This document shows positions 1 to 8,880 of a DNA stretch of 64,000 nucleotides, in pieces (positions within the stretch are counted from its first letter, which is position 1; each line of letters starts with the position of its first letter). This DNA comes from Psychroserpens luteolus (GTDB lineage: Bacteria > Bacteroidota > Bacteroidia > Flavobacteriales > Flavobacteriaceae): contig NZ_JAHVXI010000001.1 in assembly GCF_021032705.1 (NCBI RefSeq), positions 992,001 through 1,056,000 of the forward strand. Reading direction: 5' to 3'. A program made the translations under genes and the position numbers. Under the pieces are notes generated by a model. That model was not told the origin of the DNA and did not search any database. It saw only the letters and a list, made by a program, of their open reading frames with translations.

Positions 1-168
1 AGTGACAACGATTTGGTTTGATTTATGATCTAGAACTGCAGCATCATCTCCTATACTTTTTAAGGTTGAAGTATGTTTTACATCAAAATTTTTGGTCAAA
101 TGTTCTATAAGACCAAATTCTCCAAGTTGTTCTAATGATGTGCGTTGTGGATTTTTATCTTCTATCAT
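1..168 (-). CDS. thiL: Thiamine-monophosphate kinase, 5' part only
   Basis: ThiL phosphorylates thiamine monophosphate to thiamine diphosphate, the last step of cofactor synthesis, in the cytoplasm. Only the first 56 codons lie in the window. The minus-strand translation begins MIEDKNPQRTSLEQLGEF, then GLIEHL, and contains SIGDDAAVL, the N-terminal GDDAA motif that binds nucleotide and metal in the ThiL/PurM-like fold. The start with QLGEFGLI is typical of flavobacterial ThiL. The gene is divergent from the small ORF at 331. A TATTTTTG box (180 to 173) ends only four bases before the ATG, so the message may be leaderless. The rest of the gene lies left of the window. Confidence 0.85.
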   Translation of the reverse strand, partial: MIEDKNPQRTSLEQLGEFGLIEHLTKNFDVKHTSTLKSIGDDAAVLDHKSNQIVVT

Positions 169-172
169 AATG

Positions 173-180
173 CAAAAATA
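173..180 (-). promoter_or_regulatory. -7 box of thiL, abutting the start codon
   Basis: TATTTTTG on the minus strand fits the Bacteroidota TAnnTTTG box. It ends 4 nt before the thiL ATG at 168, which places the likely transcription start at or next to the A of ATG. No clear -33 TTG is seen at the right distance. Bases 181-330 otherwise hold no gene that I can support. Confidence 0.45.
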
Positions 181-330
181 AGTAGCTTTTTCAGAAGAAC
201 ATGACCGCTAAAGGTATTTTTATGACTTTCGAGAATAAGAAAATATGCATTTCAACGAAAAAACCAGTATTTCATCGGTTAAATGAATAAAAACTGTTAT
301 GTTAGCTTCCCCAAATCTTATTAACCTACT

Positions 331-570
331 ATGCAAACCACTTCTAACAACGAATTGTCGTGTTCGGTATTTGGACACAATTTAGAGCGTTCGTCATTGA
401 TATCTAAAGATAATCATGAACTCACTTGTAAAACATGCCATTCAAAAGTAATGATAGGTGATCATGGTGAATTTAATGCGCTTCCCTACAAAAATAGAGA
501 TATCAATACGACCATGAGACAACTTTTTCTGTTGAAAAATAGACGTTTTCATCATCCAATTTCGGCTTAG
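331..570 (+). CDS. Small putative zinc-ribbon protein (79 aa)
   Basis: Function unknown. The protein has C11, H16 (CSVFGHN) and a CKTC pair at C33/C36 followed by H37. This C-x4-H-x16-C-x2-C layout resembles small zinc-ribbon proteins such as DUF1660, whose members share a C-x-xFGH start and a C-x2-C end. There is no signal peptide or membrane segment, so it should be cytoplasmic. The C-terminus is basic (KNRRFHH). It lies alone between divergent thiL and the suf operon with no clear promoter box. The coding call rests on the metal-ligand pattern and a plausible ATG. A database search for close flavobacterial homologues would settle it. Confidence 0.6.
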   Translation: MQTTSNNELSCSVFGHNLERSSLISKDNHELTCKTCHSKVMIGDHGEFNALPYKNRDINTTMRQLFLLKNRRFHHPISA

Positions 571-669
571 AACAATAACTACTTTTCTCATTGGAATTAG
601 GTTCTAGATCTCAGGTCTTTGCATTAATTATACTTATGTAATCATTTGCTAATATAATGTTAGGTTCTA

Positions 670-699
670 TTGAAAAAATAGACTTATGTCGTATATTTG
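670..699 (+). promoter_or_regulatory. Promoter of the suf operon
   Basis: A TTG at 670-672 is followed after 19 bases by TATATTTG (692-699), a full match to the Bacteroidota TAnnTTTG box. The expected start near 705 gives a leader of roughly 115 nt before sufA at 823. I saw no clear IscR-type operator and no other gene in 571-822. Confidence 0.6.
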
Positions 700-822
700 C
701 AATCTATTTAGATAAAACATTCAAGCAAAGTTTTTTTGTTAAAGGTGTTTGGTATTTATATAGATGTTCAATCTAATATTTGAAAAAGGATATTAAGAAC
801 AGATTAAATCTATAAATAAGAC

Positions 823-1152
823 ATGATTAAAGTATCTGAAACAGCAAAAAAGAAAGTCATTCAGTTAATGAATGATGATGGCTTTAACTCTGCTACCGAT
901 TATATACGCGTTGGTGTAAAAAGTGGAGGATGCTCAGGTTTATCATATGACTTAAAATTTGATAAAGAACAAAAAGAAGATGATAAGGTCTTTGAAGACA
1001 ATGGAGTAAAAATCATCGTTGATAAAAAGAGCTTTTTATATTTAATAGGAACAACCCTAGAATATTCGGGAGGTTTAAATGGTGCTGGATTTGTATTTAA
1101 TAATCCAAATGCCAATAGAACTTGTGGTTGTGGAGAGTCATTCTCACTTTAA
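823..1152 (+). CDS. sufA: Iron-sulfur cluster assembly carrier SufA/IscA type
   Basis: A-type carrier that accepts Fe-S clusters from the SufBCD scaffold and passes them to target apoproteins in the cytoplasm. At 109 aa it has the usual family length. The three cluster ligands are present: C37 in SGGCSG and C101/C103 in the C-terminal CGCGESF motif. It is the first gene of a suf operon that continues with sufB nine bases downstream. Its position at the head of sufB-C-D-S supports a SufA role rather than IscA. The ATG follows a long leader with its own promoter box. Confidence 0.93.
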   Translation: MIKVSETAKKKVIQLMNDDGFNSATDYIRVGVKSGGCSGLSYDLKFDKEQKEDDKVFEDNGVKIIVDKKSFLYLIGTTLEYSGGLNGAGFVFNNPNANRTCGCGESFSL

Positions 1153-1161
1153 AAAAGATGT

Positions 1162-2613
1162 ATGAGCAATAAATATACAGAAGATGATCTTCGCGAAGAA
1201 CTGAAGACTAAGGAATACGAATACGGTTTCTACACAGATATTGAATCGGAAACATTTCCTGTTGGTTTAAATGAAGACATAGTTAGAGCAATTTCTAAAA
1301 AGAAAGAAGAGCCAGAATGGATGACCCAATGGCGTCTTGAAGCCTTTAAGATCTGGAAAGAAATGATTGAGCCTGAGTGGGCAAATGTGCATTACGAGAA
1401 GCCAGATTTTCAGGCAATTTCGTACTACTCTGCTCCAAATAGCAAACCAAAATACGATAGTATAGATGAGGTTGATCCAGAGCTTTTAGCGACGTTTGAG
1501 AAATTAGGAATTTCATTGGACGAACAAAAGAAGCTAGCTGGAGTTGCAATGGATGTTGTAGTCGATTCTGTTTCGGTAGCAACGACATTTAAAAAGACAT
1601 TGGCCGAAAAAGGAATCATCTTCATGAGTATTTCTGAAGCGATACAAGAACATCCAGAACTGGTAAAGAAATATATTGGAACTGTAGTACCTCAAAAAGA
1701 TAATTTTTATGCGGCATTAAATAGTGCAGTTTTTAGTGATGGTAGCTTTTGTTACATACCAAAAGGTGTTCGCTGTCCAATGGAATTATCAACTTACTTT
1801 AGAATTAATCAGGCAGGAACAGGTCAATTCGAACGTACTTTGGTCATCGCAGATGAAGGTAGTTATGTAAGTTATTTAGAAGGTTGTACGGCACCTAGTC
1901 GTGACGAAAATCAACTGCACGCTGCTGTAGTAGAATTAATCGCCTTAGATGATGCCGAAATAAAATATTCTACCGTTCAAAATTGGTATCCAGGAAATGC
2001 AGAAGGAAAAGGTGGTGTCTATAATTTCGTGACTAAAAGAGGCTTGTGTGAAACCAATGCTAAAATATCTTGGACGCAAGTTGAAACGGGTAGTGCTGTC
2101 ACATGGAAGTATCCATCATGTGTTTTAAAAGGAGATAATTCTGTAGGTGAATTTTATTCTATTGCAGTGACTAATAATTATCAACAAGCCGATACAGGAA
2201 CTAAGATGATCCATCTTGGTAAAAATACCAAGTCAACTATTATCTCTAAAGGAATTTCTGCAGGGAAGTCTCAAAATTCTTATAGAGGATTGGTTCAAAT
2301 TAGCTCTAGAGCAGAAAATGCGCGTAACTTTTCACAATGTGATAGTTTGTTAATGGGTAATGATTGTGGTGCGCACACATTTCCATATATAGAAGTCAAA
2401 AATAAATCGGCTCAAATAGAGCATGAAGCTACAACCAGTAAAATTGGAGAAGATCAAATTTTTTACTGTAATCAACGTGGAATTGATACTGAAAAAGCTA
2501 TTGCATTAATTGTGAACGGATTTAGTAAAGAAGTACTTAATAAGTTACCAATGGAATTTGCTGTTGAAGCACAAAAATTATTAGAAATTAGTTTAGAAGG
2601 ATCGGTTGGATAA
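1162..2613 (+). CDS. sufB: Fe-S cluster assembly scaffold protein SufB
   Basis: SufB forms the SufB-SufC2-SufD complex on which Fe-S clusters are built from SufS-derived sulfur. The 483-aa length is normal. Recognisable family segments include the central beta-helix region with [19 protein letters not shown], the EGCTAPS stretch and the C-terminal [20 protein letters not shown] block conserved across SufB. It lies 9 bases after sufA and 20 bases before a lipoprotein gene that separates it from sufC. No anomalies are seen. Confidence 0.97.
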   Translation: MSNKYTEDDLREELKTKEYEYGFYTDIESETFPVGLNEDIVRAISKKKEEPEWMTQWRLEAFKIWKEMIEPEWANVHYEKPDFQAISYYSAPNSKPKYDSIDEVDPELLATFEKLGISLDEQKKLAGVAMDVVVDSVSVATTFKKTLAEKGIIFMSISEAIQEHPELVKKYIGTVVPQKDNFYAALNSAVFSDGSFCYIPKGVRCPMELSTYFRINQAGTGQFERTLVIADEGSYVSYLEGCTAPSRDENQLHAAVVELIALDDAEIKYSTVQNWYPGNAEGKGGVYNFVTKRGLCETNAKISWTQVETGSAVTWKYPSCVLKGDNSVGEFYSIAVTNNYQQADTGTKMIHLGKNTKSTIISKGISAGKSQNSYRGLVQISSRAENARNFSQCDSLLMGNDCGAHTFPYIEVKNKSAQIEHEATTSKIGEDQIFYCNQRGIDTEKAIALIVNGFSKEVLNKLPMEFAVEAQKLLEISLEGSVG

Positions 2614-2633
2614 TAAAACCAAGAATTAAAGTC

Positions 2634-3068
2634 ATGAAAAAAGTATTTGTATTACTCATAACGCTAGTAGTATTTGTTAGTTGTAAAGATGACAAGACAT
2701 CAGAAGCAGAGATGTCTTCAGAAGAGAAAACAACGGTTGCCGAACCAGGCAAAACCTTAAAACAAAGTGATGGCTTAATCGCTATACAAGGTGATTTTTT
2801 ATATGTAGATGCAGATAAGGCGGCAGTCTTCAAAACACCAACACAAATGTATGGTGTTGTCATAGACGACAAGATGAATGAGTTAAATGAACAGGTTAAG
2901 CAATATAAAGCAGATCAATACACTATGGTGCCTGTAACCCTGAGAGTCCGCATGATTGAAAATAATGTTGAGAATCAATGGAAACAAAAAATTGAGATTA
3001 AAGAAATTCTAAAGGTATCAAAACCAAGTCCTGAAGAAAACGACGTTATAAAATTAGGAAGTAAGTAA
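2634..3068 (+). CDS. Small lipoprotein encoded inside the suf operon
   Basis: Function unknown. The N-terminus is a lipoprotein signal with lipobox ending at C17 (FVSCKDD), followed by an acidic/serine-rich linker to about residue 45. A compact domain of about 100 residues follows that is mostly beta, with no cysteine after C17, so it is unlikely to carry a cluster itself. It sits between sufB (20 bases away) and sufC (1 base away), on the same strand, so it should be co-transcribed with cytoplasmic Fe-S assembly genes although it is exported. This mismatch of compartment is odd. I do not recognise the domain. Confidence 0.85.
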   Translation: MKKVFVLLITLVVFVSCKDDKTSEAEMSSEEKTTVAEPGKTLKQSDGLIAIQGDFLYVDADKAAVFKTPTQMYGVVIDDKMNELNEQVKQYKADQYTMVPVTLRVRMIENNVENQWKQKIEIKEILKVSKPSPEENDVIKLGSK

Positions 3069-3069
3069 T

Positions 3070-3822
3070 ATGTTAAAGATAAAAAATTTACACGCAAGTG
3101 TTGAAGATAAAGCCATTTTAAGAGGTATCGATTTAGAGGTAAAACCTGGAGAAGTACACGCTATCATGGGACCTAATGGTTCAGGAAAAAGTACTTTGGC
3201 CTCGGTTGTTGCTGGAAAAGAAGAATATGAAGTTGATAAAGGAGAAATTAGTCTTGATGGTGAAGATATTGAAGAGTTATCAGCTGAAGAACGTGCACAT
3301 AAAGGTGTGTTCATGTCATTTCAATATCCAGTGGAAATCCCTGGTGTTAGTGTGACTAATTTCATGAAAACGGCTATTAATGAAACTAGAAAAGCCAAAG
3401 GTTTAGACGATATGCCAGCAAATGAAATGCTGAAAATGATTCGCGAAAAATCAGAGCTTTTAGAAATTGATAGAAAGTTTTTATCACGCTCTCTTAATGA
3501 AGGATTTTCTGGAGGTGAGAAAAAACGAAATGAGATTTTCCAAATGGCCATGCTTGAACCTAAGTTAGCCATATTAGATGAAACAGATTCTGGTTTGGAT
3601 ATCGATGCATTACGTATTGTTGCCAATGGTGTCAATAAATTAAAAAGTAAAGATAATGCTGTAATCGTAATTACACATTACCAACGCTTGCTAGATTATA
3701 TTGTTCCAGATTATGTACATGTATTGTATGATGGTAGAATTGTAAAATCGGGAACAAAAGAACTAGCGCATGAGTTAGAAGAAAAAGGTTACGATTGGAT
3801 AAAAGAGGAAGTAAATGCTTAA
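3070..3822 (+). CDS. sufC: Fe-S assembly ATPase SufC
   Basis: ABC-type ATPase of the SufBCD complex, where ATP binding remodels SufB/SufD for cluster assembly. Walker A GPNGSGKS is at residues 34-41. The signature region reads [14 protein letters not shown] and Walker B ends [11 protein letters not shown], with the D-to-T exchange (DETDSGLD) usual in SufC. There is no transmembrane partner, as expected for the soluble Suf complex. 250 aa is the normal length. It starts one base after the lipoprotein stop, and sufD follows after 44 bases. Confidence 0.97.
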   Translation: MLKIKNLHASVEDKAILRGIDLEVKPGEVHAIMGPNGSGKSTLASVVAGKEEYEVDKGEISLDGEDIEELSAEERAHKGVFMSFQYPVEIPGVSVTNFMKTAINETRKAKGLDDMPANEMLKMIREKSELLEIDRKFLSRSLNEGFSGGEKKRNEIFQMAMLEPKLAILDETDSGLDIDALRIVANGVNKLKSKDNAVIVITHYQRLLDYIVPDYVHVLYDGRIVKSGTKELAHELEEKGYDWIKEEVNA

Positions 3823-3866
3823 TTGAAGTTATTGGTAAATTTTACAAATAACCGAAGACACAACAC

Positions 3867-5180
3867 ATGGATTTAAAAGATAAATTAGTATCGTCATTTA
3901 TGGCATTTGAGAACACGGTAGATATAGATGCTCCTGTTCATGATGTTCGAAGTGAAGCAATTAAAACGTTTGAAGATGAAGGCTTTCCTTCTAAGCGCGA
4001 TGAAGCTTGGAAATACACCTCTTTAAACAGTGTTTTAAAACATGATTATAGCGTATTTCCAAAGCAAGAAAATGCTATAGAATATAGTGATGTTAAGAAG
4101 TATTTTATTCATGATATAGACACCTATAAGATTGTGTTTATTGATGGTAAGTATTCATCTCATTTGTCTCAAACCACTCATGATGGTATAGATGTATGCT
4201 TGATGTCTGCTGCACTATCAAAACCAAAGTATCGACTTATTATTGAGAACTACTTCAATAAAGCGGCTACTAAAGATGGTTTGTCATCTTTAAATACAGC
4301 CTTTTCTCAAGAAGGTGCTTACATTCATATTCCGAAGAACAAATTGGTAGAGAAACCAATTCAAATCATACATTTTTCAACAGGAAATGAGTCTGCATTA
4401 ATGCTGCAGCCACGTAATTTGATTGTTGTAGATGAAAATTCTCATGTTCAAATTATTGAGCGTCATCAAAGTCTTACTGAAAACCCAGTATTAACGAATA
4501 GTGTTACTGAAATATTTACCAATAAAAGAGCTATTGTTGATTATTATAAAATTCAAAATGATAAACAAAGCGCCTCTTTAATTGATAATACGTTTATCAA
4601 ACAAAAACGTGAAAGTCATGCCTCTGTTCATACATTTTCTTTTGGAGGACAATTAACGCGTAATAATCTTAATTTTTATCAAAACGGGGAACGTATTGAT
4701 TCTACATTAAAAGGTGTTACAATTATTGGTGATAAACAACATGTAGATCATAATACATTAGTACATCATATCGAACCAAATTGTGAAAGCCATCAAGATT
4801 ATAAAGGTATTTTTGGTGATAAATCAACAGGTGTGTTCAACGGAAAGGTTGTTGTAGATAAGATAGCTCAAAAGACGAATGCATTTCAGGCAAACAATAA
4901 TATCTTATTAAGTGATAAAGCGTCTATAAATACTAAACCTCAATTAGAGATTTTTGCTGATGATGTGAAATGTTCTCATGGATGTACCATTGGTCAACTA
5001 GATGACAGCGCTATGTTCTATATGCGCTCTCGTGGAATTCCAGAAAAAGAAGCAAAAGCCTTATTAATGTTTGCTTTTAGCAACAACGTATTGGATTCTG
5101 TTAAAATTCCTGAAATCAAACAACGTATTACAAAACTTATTGCCAATAAATTAGGCGTTAGTATCGGATTTGATTTGTAA
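3867..5180 (+). CDS. sufD: Fe-S cluster assembly protein SufD
   Basis: Partner of SufB in the SufBC2D scaffold, needed for iron acquisition. The 437-aa protein has the N-terminal KRDEAWKYTSL motif, the beta-helix core and the C-terminal CSHGCTIGQLDDSAMFYMRSRGI segment that carries the conserved histidine/cysteine region of the SufB/SufD family. The stop codon shares its last base with the ATG of sufS (TAATG), which suggests translational coupling. Confidence 0.96.
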   Translation: MDLKDKLVSSFMAFENTVDIDAPVHDVRSEAIKTFEDEGFPSKRDEAWKYTSLNSVLKHDYSVFPKQENAIEYSDVKKYFIHDIDTYKIVFIDGKYSSHLSQTTHDGIDVCLMSAALSKPKYRLIIENYFNKAATKDGLSSLNTAFSQEGAYIHIPKNKLVEKPIQIIHFSTGNESALMLQPRNLIVVDENSHVQIIERHQSLTENPVLTNSVTEIFTNKRAIVDYYKIQNDKQSASLIDNTFIKQKRESHASVHTFSFGGQLTRNNLNFYQNGERIDSTLKGVTIIGDKQHVDHNTLVHHIEPNCESHQDYKGIFGDKSTGVFNGKVVVDKIAQKTNAFQANNNILLSDKASINTKPQLEIFADDVKCSHGCTIGQLDDSAMFYMRSRGIPEKEAKALLMFAFSNNVLDSVKIPEIKQRITKLIANKLGVSIGFDL

Positions 5181-6418
5181 TGAGTAACACAGTAAGTCAT
5201 ATCAATCTTGATGTCGATGAAATCAGAAAAGATTTTCCAATATTAAATCGTGAGATTAACGGAAAACCTTTGATATATTTTGATAACGCTGCGACCTCAC
5301 AAACACCTAAACAAGTGATTGATGTGATTGTTGATTATTACTCAAATTACAACGCTAATATTCATAGAGGTGTACATACTTTAAGTCAGGAAGCAACCGA
5401 CTTATATGAAGCTGCACGATTAAAGATCCAAAAACATTTCAATACGAAGCATAGTTATGAAGTCATCCTAACTTCAGGAACAACACATGGGATTAACTTG
5501 GTGGCTAATGGATTTTCAACATTACTTAAAAAGAATGACGAGGTTTTAGTATCAGCCTTAGAGCACCACAGTAATATTGTGCCATGGCAAATGCTATGTG
5601 AGCGCACAGGTGCAAGCTTAAAGGTTATTCCTATGAATGAACATGGTGAATTGATCATGAGCGAATATGAAACCTTGTTATCAGAACGCACAAAACTTGT
5701 GTTTGTTAATCATATTTCAAATGCTTTAGGAACTATTAACCCTATTGAGCAGATTATCAAAAAAGCACATGATGTTGGTGCAGCAGTACTCGTTGATGGT
5801 GCACAATCTTGTCCGCATATCAAACCAGATGTGCAAGCATTAGATGTTGACTTTTACGTGACTTCAGCTCATAAAATGTGTGGGCCAACTGGTATTGGAA
5901 TGCTCTACGGTAAAGAAGAATGGCTTAATAAATTACCGCCTTACCAAGGTGGTGGCGAAATGATCGATGAGGTGACTTTCGAAAAAACGACTTATGCCGA
6001 ACTACCTCATAAGTTTGAAGCTGGAACACCTAATATTTGTGGTGGCATTGCTTTTGGTGCTGCTGTAGATTATATGAATACTATTGGCTTTGATGCGATT
6101 GCAGCATATGAATATGAGCTATTAAACTACGCCACGAATAAGTTAACTCAAATAGAAGGCTTAAAAATCTACGGAACTGCTAAAGAAAAAACCTCAGTAA
6201 TCTCATTTAATATTGAAGGGATTCACCCTTATGATATTGGAACAATACTTGACAAAATGGGAATTGCAGTTCGAACAGGTCATCATTGTGCGCAACCTAT
6301 CATGGATTTTTTTAAAATTCCTGGAACTGTTCGCGCATCATTCGCATTTTACAACACAAAAACTGAAATTGATACTTTAGTCGAAGGTGTTAAGAAAGCG
6401 AAACTAATGTTGAGCTAA
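5180..6418 (+). CDS. sufS: Cysteine desulfurase SufS
   Basis: PLP enzyme that takes sulfur from L-cysteine, forms a persulfide and passes it to SufE for Fe-S assembly. The 412-aa sequence shows the PLP lysine K232 in TSAHKMCGPTG, a histidine pair in the H129-H130 region (ALEHHSN) and the catalytic cysteine C370 in RTGHHCAQP, the short group II (SufS) active-site loop. It overlaps sufD by one base and ends the operon. Two hairpins follow, the second with a T-run. Its partner sufE is not in this operon but begins 2.5 kb downstream at 8881. Confidence 0.97.
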   Translation: MSNTVSHINLDVDEIRKDFPILNREINGKPLIYFDNAATSQTPKQVIDVIVDYYSNYNANIHRGVHTLSQEATDLYEAARLKIQKHFNTKHSYEVILTSGTTHGINLVANGFSTLLKKNDEVLVSALEHHSNIVPWQMLCERTGASLKVIPMNEHGELIMSEYETLLSERTKLVFVNHISNALGTINPIEQIIKKAHDVGAAVLVDGAQSCPHIKPDVQALDVDFYVTSAHKMCGPTGIGMLYGKEEWLNKLPPYQGGGEMIDEVTFEKTTYAELPHKFEAGTPNICGGIAFGAAVDYMNTIGFDAIAAYEYELLNYATNKLTQIEGLKIYGTAKEKTSVISFNIEGIHPYDIGTILDKMGIAVRTGHHCAQPIMDFFKIPGTVRASFAFYNTKTEIDTLVEGVKKAKLMLS

Positions 6419-6459
6419 ATTTTATTTCCAACTCTCTTTTTTTAATTACTTGTTTTTTA

Positions 6460-6507
6460 AAGACAGATTTTTCTGTCTTGCAATTACGGCTTTTCCGTAC
6501 TTTTTTT
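6460..6507 (+). terminator. Tandem hairpins ending the suf operon
   Basis: First hairpin: AAGACAGA (6460-6467) pairs with TCTGTCTT (6472-6479) around TTTT. Second hairpin: TACGG (6485-6489) pairs with CCGTA (6495-6499) around CTTTT and is followed by CTTTTTTT, a classical Rho-independent terminator. The remaining bases to 6615 are A/T-rich with no further feature that I can name. Confidence 0.7.
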
Positions 6508-6615
6508 ACTTATAAACAGCTTTTTTCAAAATCTTAATATTTTGTTAATGGTTTTTTAAAATTTATTCGTAAAAAATTATATATTCAGCAAAATTTTAAC
6601 CAAAATATATAAAAA

Positions 6616-7668
6616 ATGAAAAAAATGTTTTTGAGCCTTGCAGCTCTAGCCCTAATTTTTACATCATGTGAAAATGACAAAAATGAAATTTCTCAGGAGC
6701 AAACAAAAGTAGACATGAGTGACTTCTTTGTACACACCGAAACTGATGAAAATGATGAAAGACAACGAAATGGAGTAACTCAATGTTATTCGATGACCAA
6801 CTTGAACAGACTTTTAGAAGAAGATCCACAACTGTACAAAAAAATGTATGACATCGAGTATCAAACAAGAGCTAACATTTTACTCAGACCTGGAAATGGG
6901 AACGGAAATGGAAATGGCAACAACGGCGGTGACGGTGGCGATGGCGGTGGAGATAACTTAGGTGTTATCAATATTCCTGTATATGTTCATGTTATTTATA
7001 GCAATTCACAACAAAACATTAGCGCTGGACAAATTCAATCTCAAATAGATGTGTTAAACGAAGACTTTAGAGCAACTAATGGTGATGCGAGTCAAGTGCC
7101 AGGAGAATTTACTGGTTTAGTAGCAGATAGTGAAATTGAATTTACTTTAGCTGGAACATTTAGACATGCAGACTCAAGAAGCTCTTGGGGAACTAATGAT
7201 GCTATGAAAGCAGCGTATCCACCAGTAACACCAGAAACGCATTTAAACATTTGGGTATGTAATATTGGAGGTGGAATTTTAGGCTATGCACAATTCCCTG
7301 GAGGACCTTCATCTACTGATGGTGTTGTGGTGTCACCTCAATATTTTGGAAACACTGGATTTGTATCTGCACCTTTTAACGGCGGAAGAACAACAACTCA
7401 CGAGGTTGGACATTACTTAAACTTACGCCATATTTGGGGAGATGGAAGATGTAACAGAGATGATTTTGTTTCTGATACGCCTAAGTCTGATGCACCAAAC
7501 TATGGTTGCCCATCATATCCAACAGTGAACTGTAGATCAAATGATATGACAATGAACTATATGGATTATGTTGATGATGCATGCATGTATATGTTCTCTG
7601 AAGGACAAAAAACACGCATGAGAACTGTGTTCGCAGCTGGAGGACCAAGAGCAGCAATGGCTAACTAA
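6616..7668 (+). CDS. Secreted lipoprotein metalloprotease, M43 (pappalysin-like)
   Basis: Zinc endopeptidase of the metzincin M43 family. The N-terminus is a lipoprotein signal (ALIFTSCEND). A low-complexity glycine/asparagine/aspartate linker lies at about residues 93-115, and the catalytic domain follows. The zinc motif HEVGH is at 262-266 and extends to the third ligand in HEVGHYLNLRH. The Met-turn is MNYMD at 313-317. Cysteines around CNRDD, YGCPSYP, VNCRS and DDACMYM fit the family's disulfides. Unlike many flavobacterial M43 enzymes there is no T9SS C-terminal domain, so it is probably lipid-anchored. It stands alone, bounded by the suf terminator and its own terminator. Confidence 0.9.
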   Translation: MKKMFLSLAALALIFTSCENDKNEISQEQTKVDMSDFFVHTETDENDERQRNGVTQCYSMTNLNRLLEEDPQLYKKMYDIEYQTRANILLRPGNGNGNGNGNNGGDGGDGGGDNLGVINIPVYVHVIYSNSQQNISAGQIQSQIDVLNEDFRATNGDASQVPGEFTGLVADSEIEFTLAGTFRHADSRSSWGTNDAMKAAYPPVTPETHLNIWVCNIGGGILGYAQFPGGPSSTDGVVVSPQYFGNTGFVSAPFNGGRTTTHEVGHYLNLRHIWGDGRCNRDDFVSDTPKSDAPNYGCPSYPTVNCRSNDMTMNYMDYVDDACMYMFSEGQKTRMRTVFAAGGPRAAMAN

Positions 7669-7693
7669 TTTTTCAGTTTTATACTATGATATG

Positions 7694-7721
7694 AAGGATG
7701 CCTTTTCGGCATCCTTTTTTT
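7694..7721 (+). terminator. Rho-independent terminator after the M43 protease
   Basis: AAGGATGCC (7694-7702) pairs perfectly with GGCATCCTT (7708-7716) around TTTTC and is followed by a run of T. It lies between convergent genes and touches the stop codon of the minus-strand gene at 7720. Confidence 0.85.
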
Positions 7722-8178
7722 ATTCATTGTATTTTAATTCTACCTCATTACCATCAATGACCAGTGTTTTTATAAGCTCTTTTTTTGGAAGTGGTGGAAT
7801 AAACTGAGCTATAATCTTTCGTTTTTTATTGGCTTTTAATTTTTGTTGAAACTTCTTTATTGAAGAGGTTAGCTTCATTGACATAACCACCAAATCCACT
7901 TGATGTAGATTTCCATTTTTATCTTTAATGAATATCTTTTCGAAATCTATAATCTGCGCTTCAGAGCTCTTATTTTTAAACTCAAATACAATAGTAAAAA
8001 ACCGTTGTCCTTTTTCAGCGACGAAAATTTCTTGATTTCTATCAGCAGTTCTGCTTTTTTGAATGCTATAAATTCTAAATTCGACAGTGTCAGAATACGC
8101 ATACATTTGTTTTCGGTCAAGTTTTTGCGCAGATGCAGTAAAAGAAATAAGCAGAAAAAGAGATAGTAATGTTTTCAT
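7720..8178 (-). CDS. Small exported protein, DUF4352-like fold suspected
   Basis: Function unknown. A signal peptide with a likely SPase I site (SFTASAQ) precedes about 130 residues, mostly beta, with the pattern FTIVFEFKNKSSEAQIIDFEKI typical of immunoglobulin-like periplasmic domains such as DUF4352, which carry a conserved 'F-x-V-x-F-x-x-K-N' strand. No cysteine remains in the mature form. It is convergent with the M43 protease and divergent from the gene at 8332. The assignment is from pattern only. Confidence 0.7.
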   Translation of the reverse strand: MKTLLSLFLLISFTASAQKLDRKQMYAYSDTVEFRIYSIQKSRTADRNQEIFVAEKGQRFFTIVFEFKNKSSEAQIIDFEKIFIKDKNGNLHQVDLVVMSMKLTSSIKKFQQKLKANKKRKIIAQFIPPLPKKELIKTLVIDGNEVELKYNE

Positions 8179-8331
8179 TGTTAGTGTTTAAGATTAATGT
8201 ATGGTACTAAAAGTATTATTTTTTTCTTAGTTCTAAAGAATTAGTTTTTAAATAATTCTGAAAAGTAACAGTAACCATAAACTTTGGCTTCTTTTTTGTA
8301 ATATTACTACTAACAACAAAAGCACACAATT

Positions 8332-8826
8332 ATGAAACTACTTATATGTTTAGTATTTATGCTGATTTCAGCTAAAGAATGCGATAAAAATAAAGCACAA
8401 ATGACCAGTGATACATCTTCACAAGTCACTACCGAAATGACCGAAGCACGATTGCAAGAAGAGACGATGAAAATTAATTACAAAGCACATACCAGAGGCT
8501 TTTTTCTGCAAATATGGATTGAAGGCGATTCTATGTCTGTAACTAATGACTATAATCTCAAAGACATTCGTAAATATCAAATTCCGAAAGAAGAAAAAGA
8601 TGCATTAATGGCACTCATTAGTGAAACCGATGAAAAATCACTTCCAGGACTAGAACCACCTTCAAGAGCATTTCGATATGATGGCGCTCCTATGGCACAT
8701 TTAGAGATCTCAAAAGGCGAAGATACCTATAAGACTGAAAACTTTGATCACGGAACACCTCCAGAAGCTATTAAAAGCGTTGTTGAGAAAATCTTATCGA
8801 TTAAAACATTGTTTGAGAAACAATAG
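8332..8826 (+). CDS. Exported hypothetical protein (164 aa)
   Basis: Not recognised. The first 16 residues are hydrophobic and end in AKEC, a poor lipobox, so lipid anchoring at C17 is possible but uncertain. A Thr/Ser/Glu-rich linker (about 25-47) leads to a domain with FFLQIWIEGDSM, LEPPSRAFRYDGAPMAHLEI and FDHGTPPEAIKSVVEKI segments. The pattern suggests a secreted domain of mixed alpha/beta type. It lies just upstream of the sufE operon, whose promoter overlaps its 3' end, so it is probably a separate transcript. Confidence 0.7.
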   Translation: MKLLICLVFMLISAKECDKNKAQMTSDTSSQVTTEMTEARLQEETMKINYKAHTRGFFLQIWIEGDSMSVTNDYNLKDIRKYQIPKEEKDALMALISETDEKSLPGLEPPSRAFRYDGAPMAHLEISKGEDTYKTENFDHGTPPEAIKSVVEKILSIKTLFEKQ

Positions 8827-8841
8827 AGATGCGTATCTTTG
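8812..8841 (+). promoter_or_regulatory. Promoter of the sufE operon
   Basis: TTTG at 8812-8815 and TATCTTTG at 8834-8841 (18-base spacer) match the Bacteroidota consensus. The -33 element lies inside the end of the preceding gene. The leader would be about 35 nt before the ATG at 8881. Confidence 0.6.
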
Positions 8842-8880
8842 CATTATAAAAATGAATGCTAAAACGAAAACGAATTTTAG

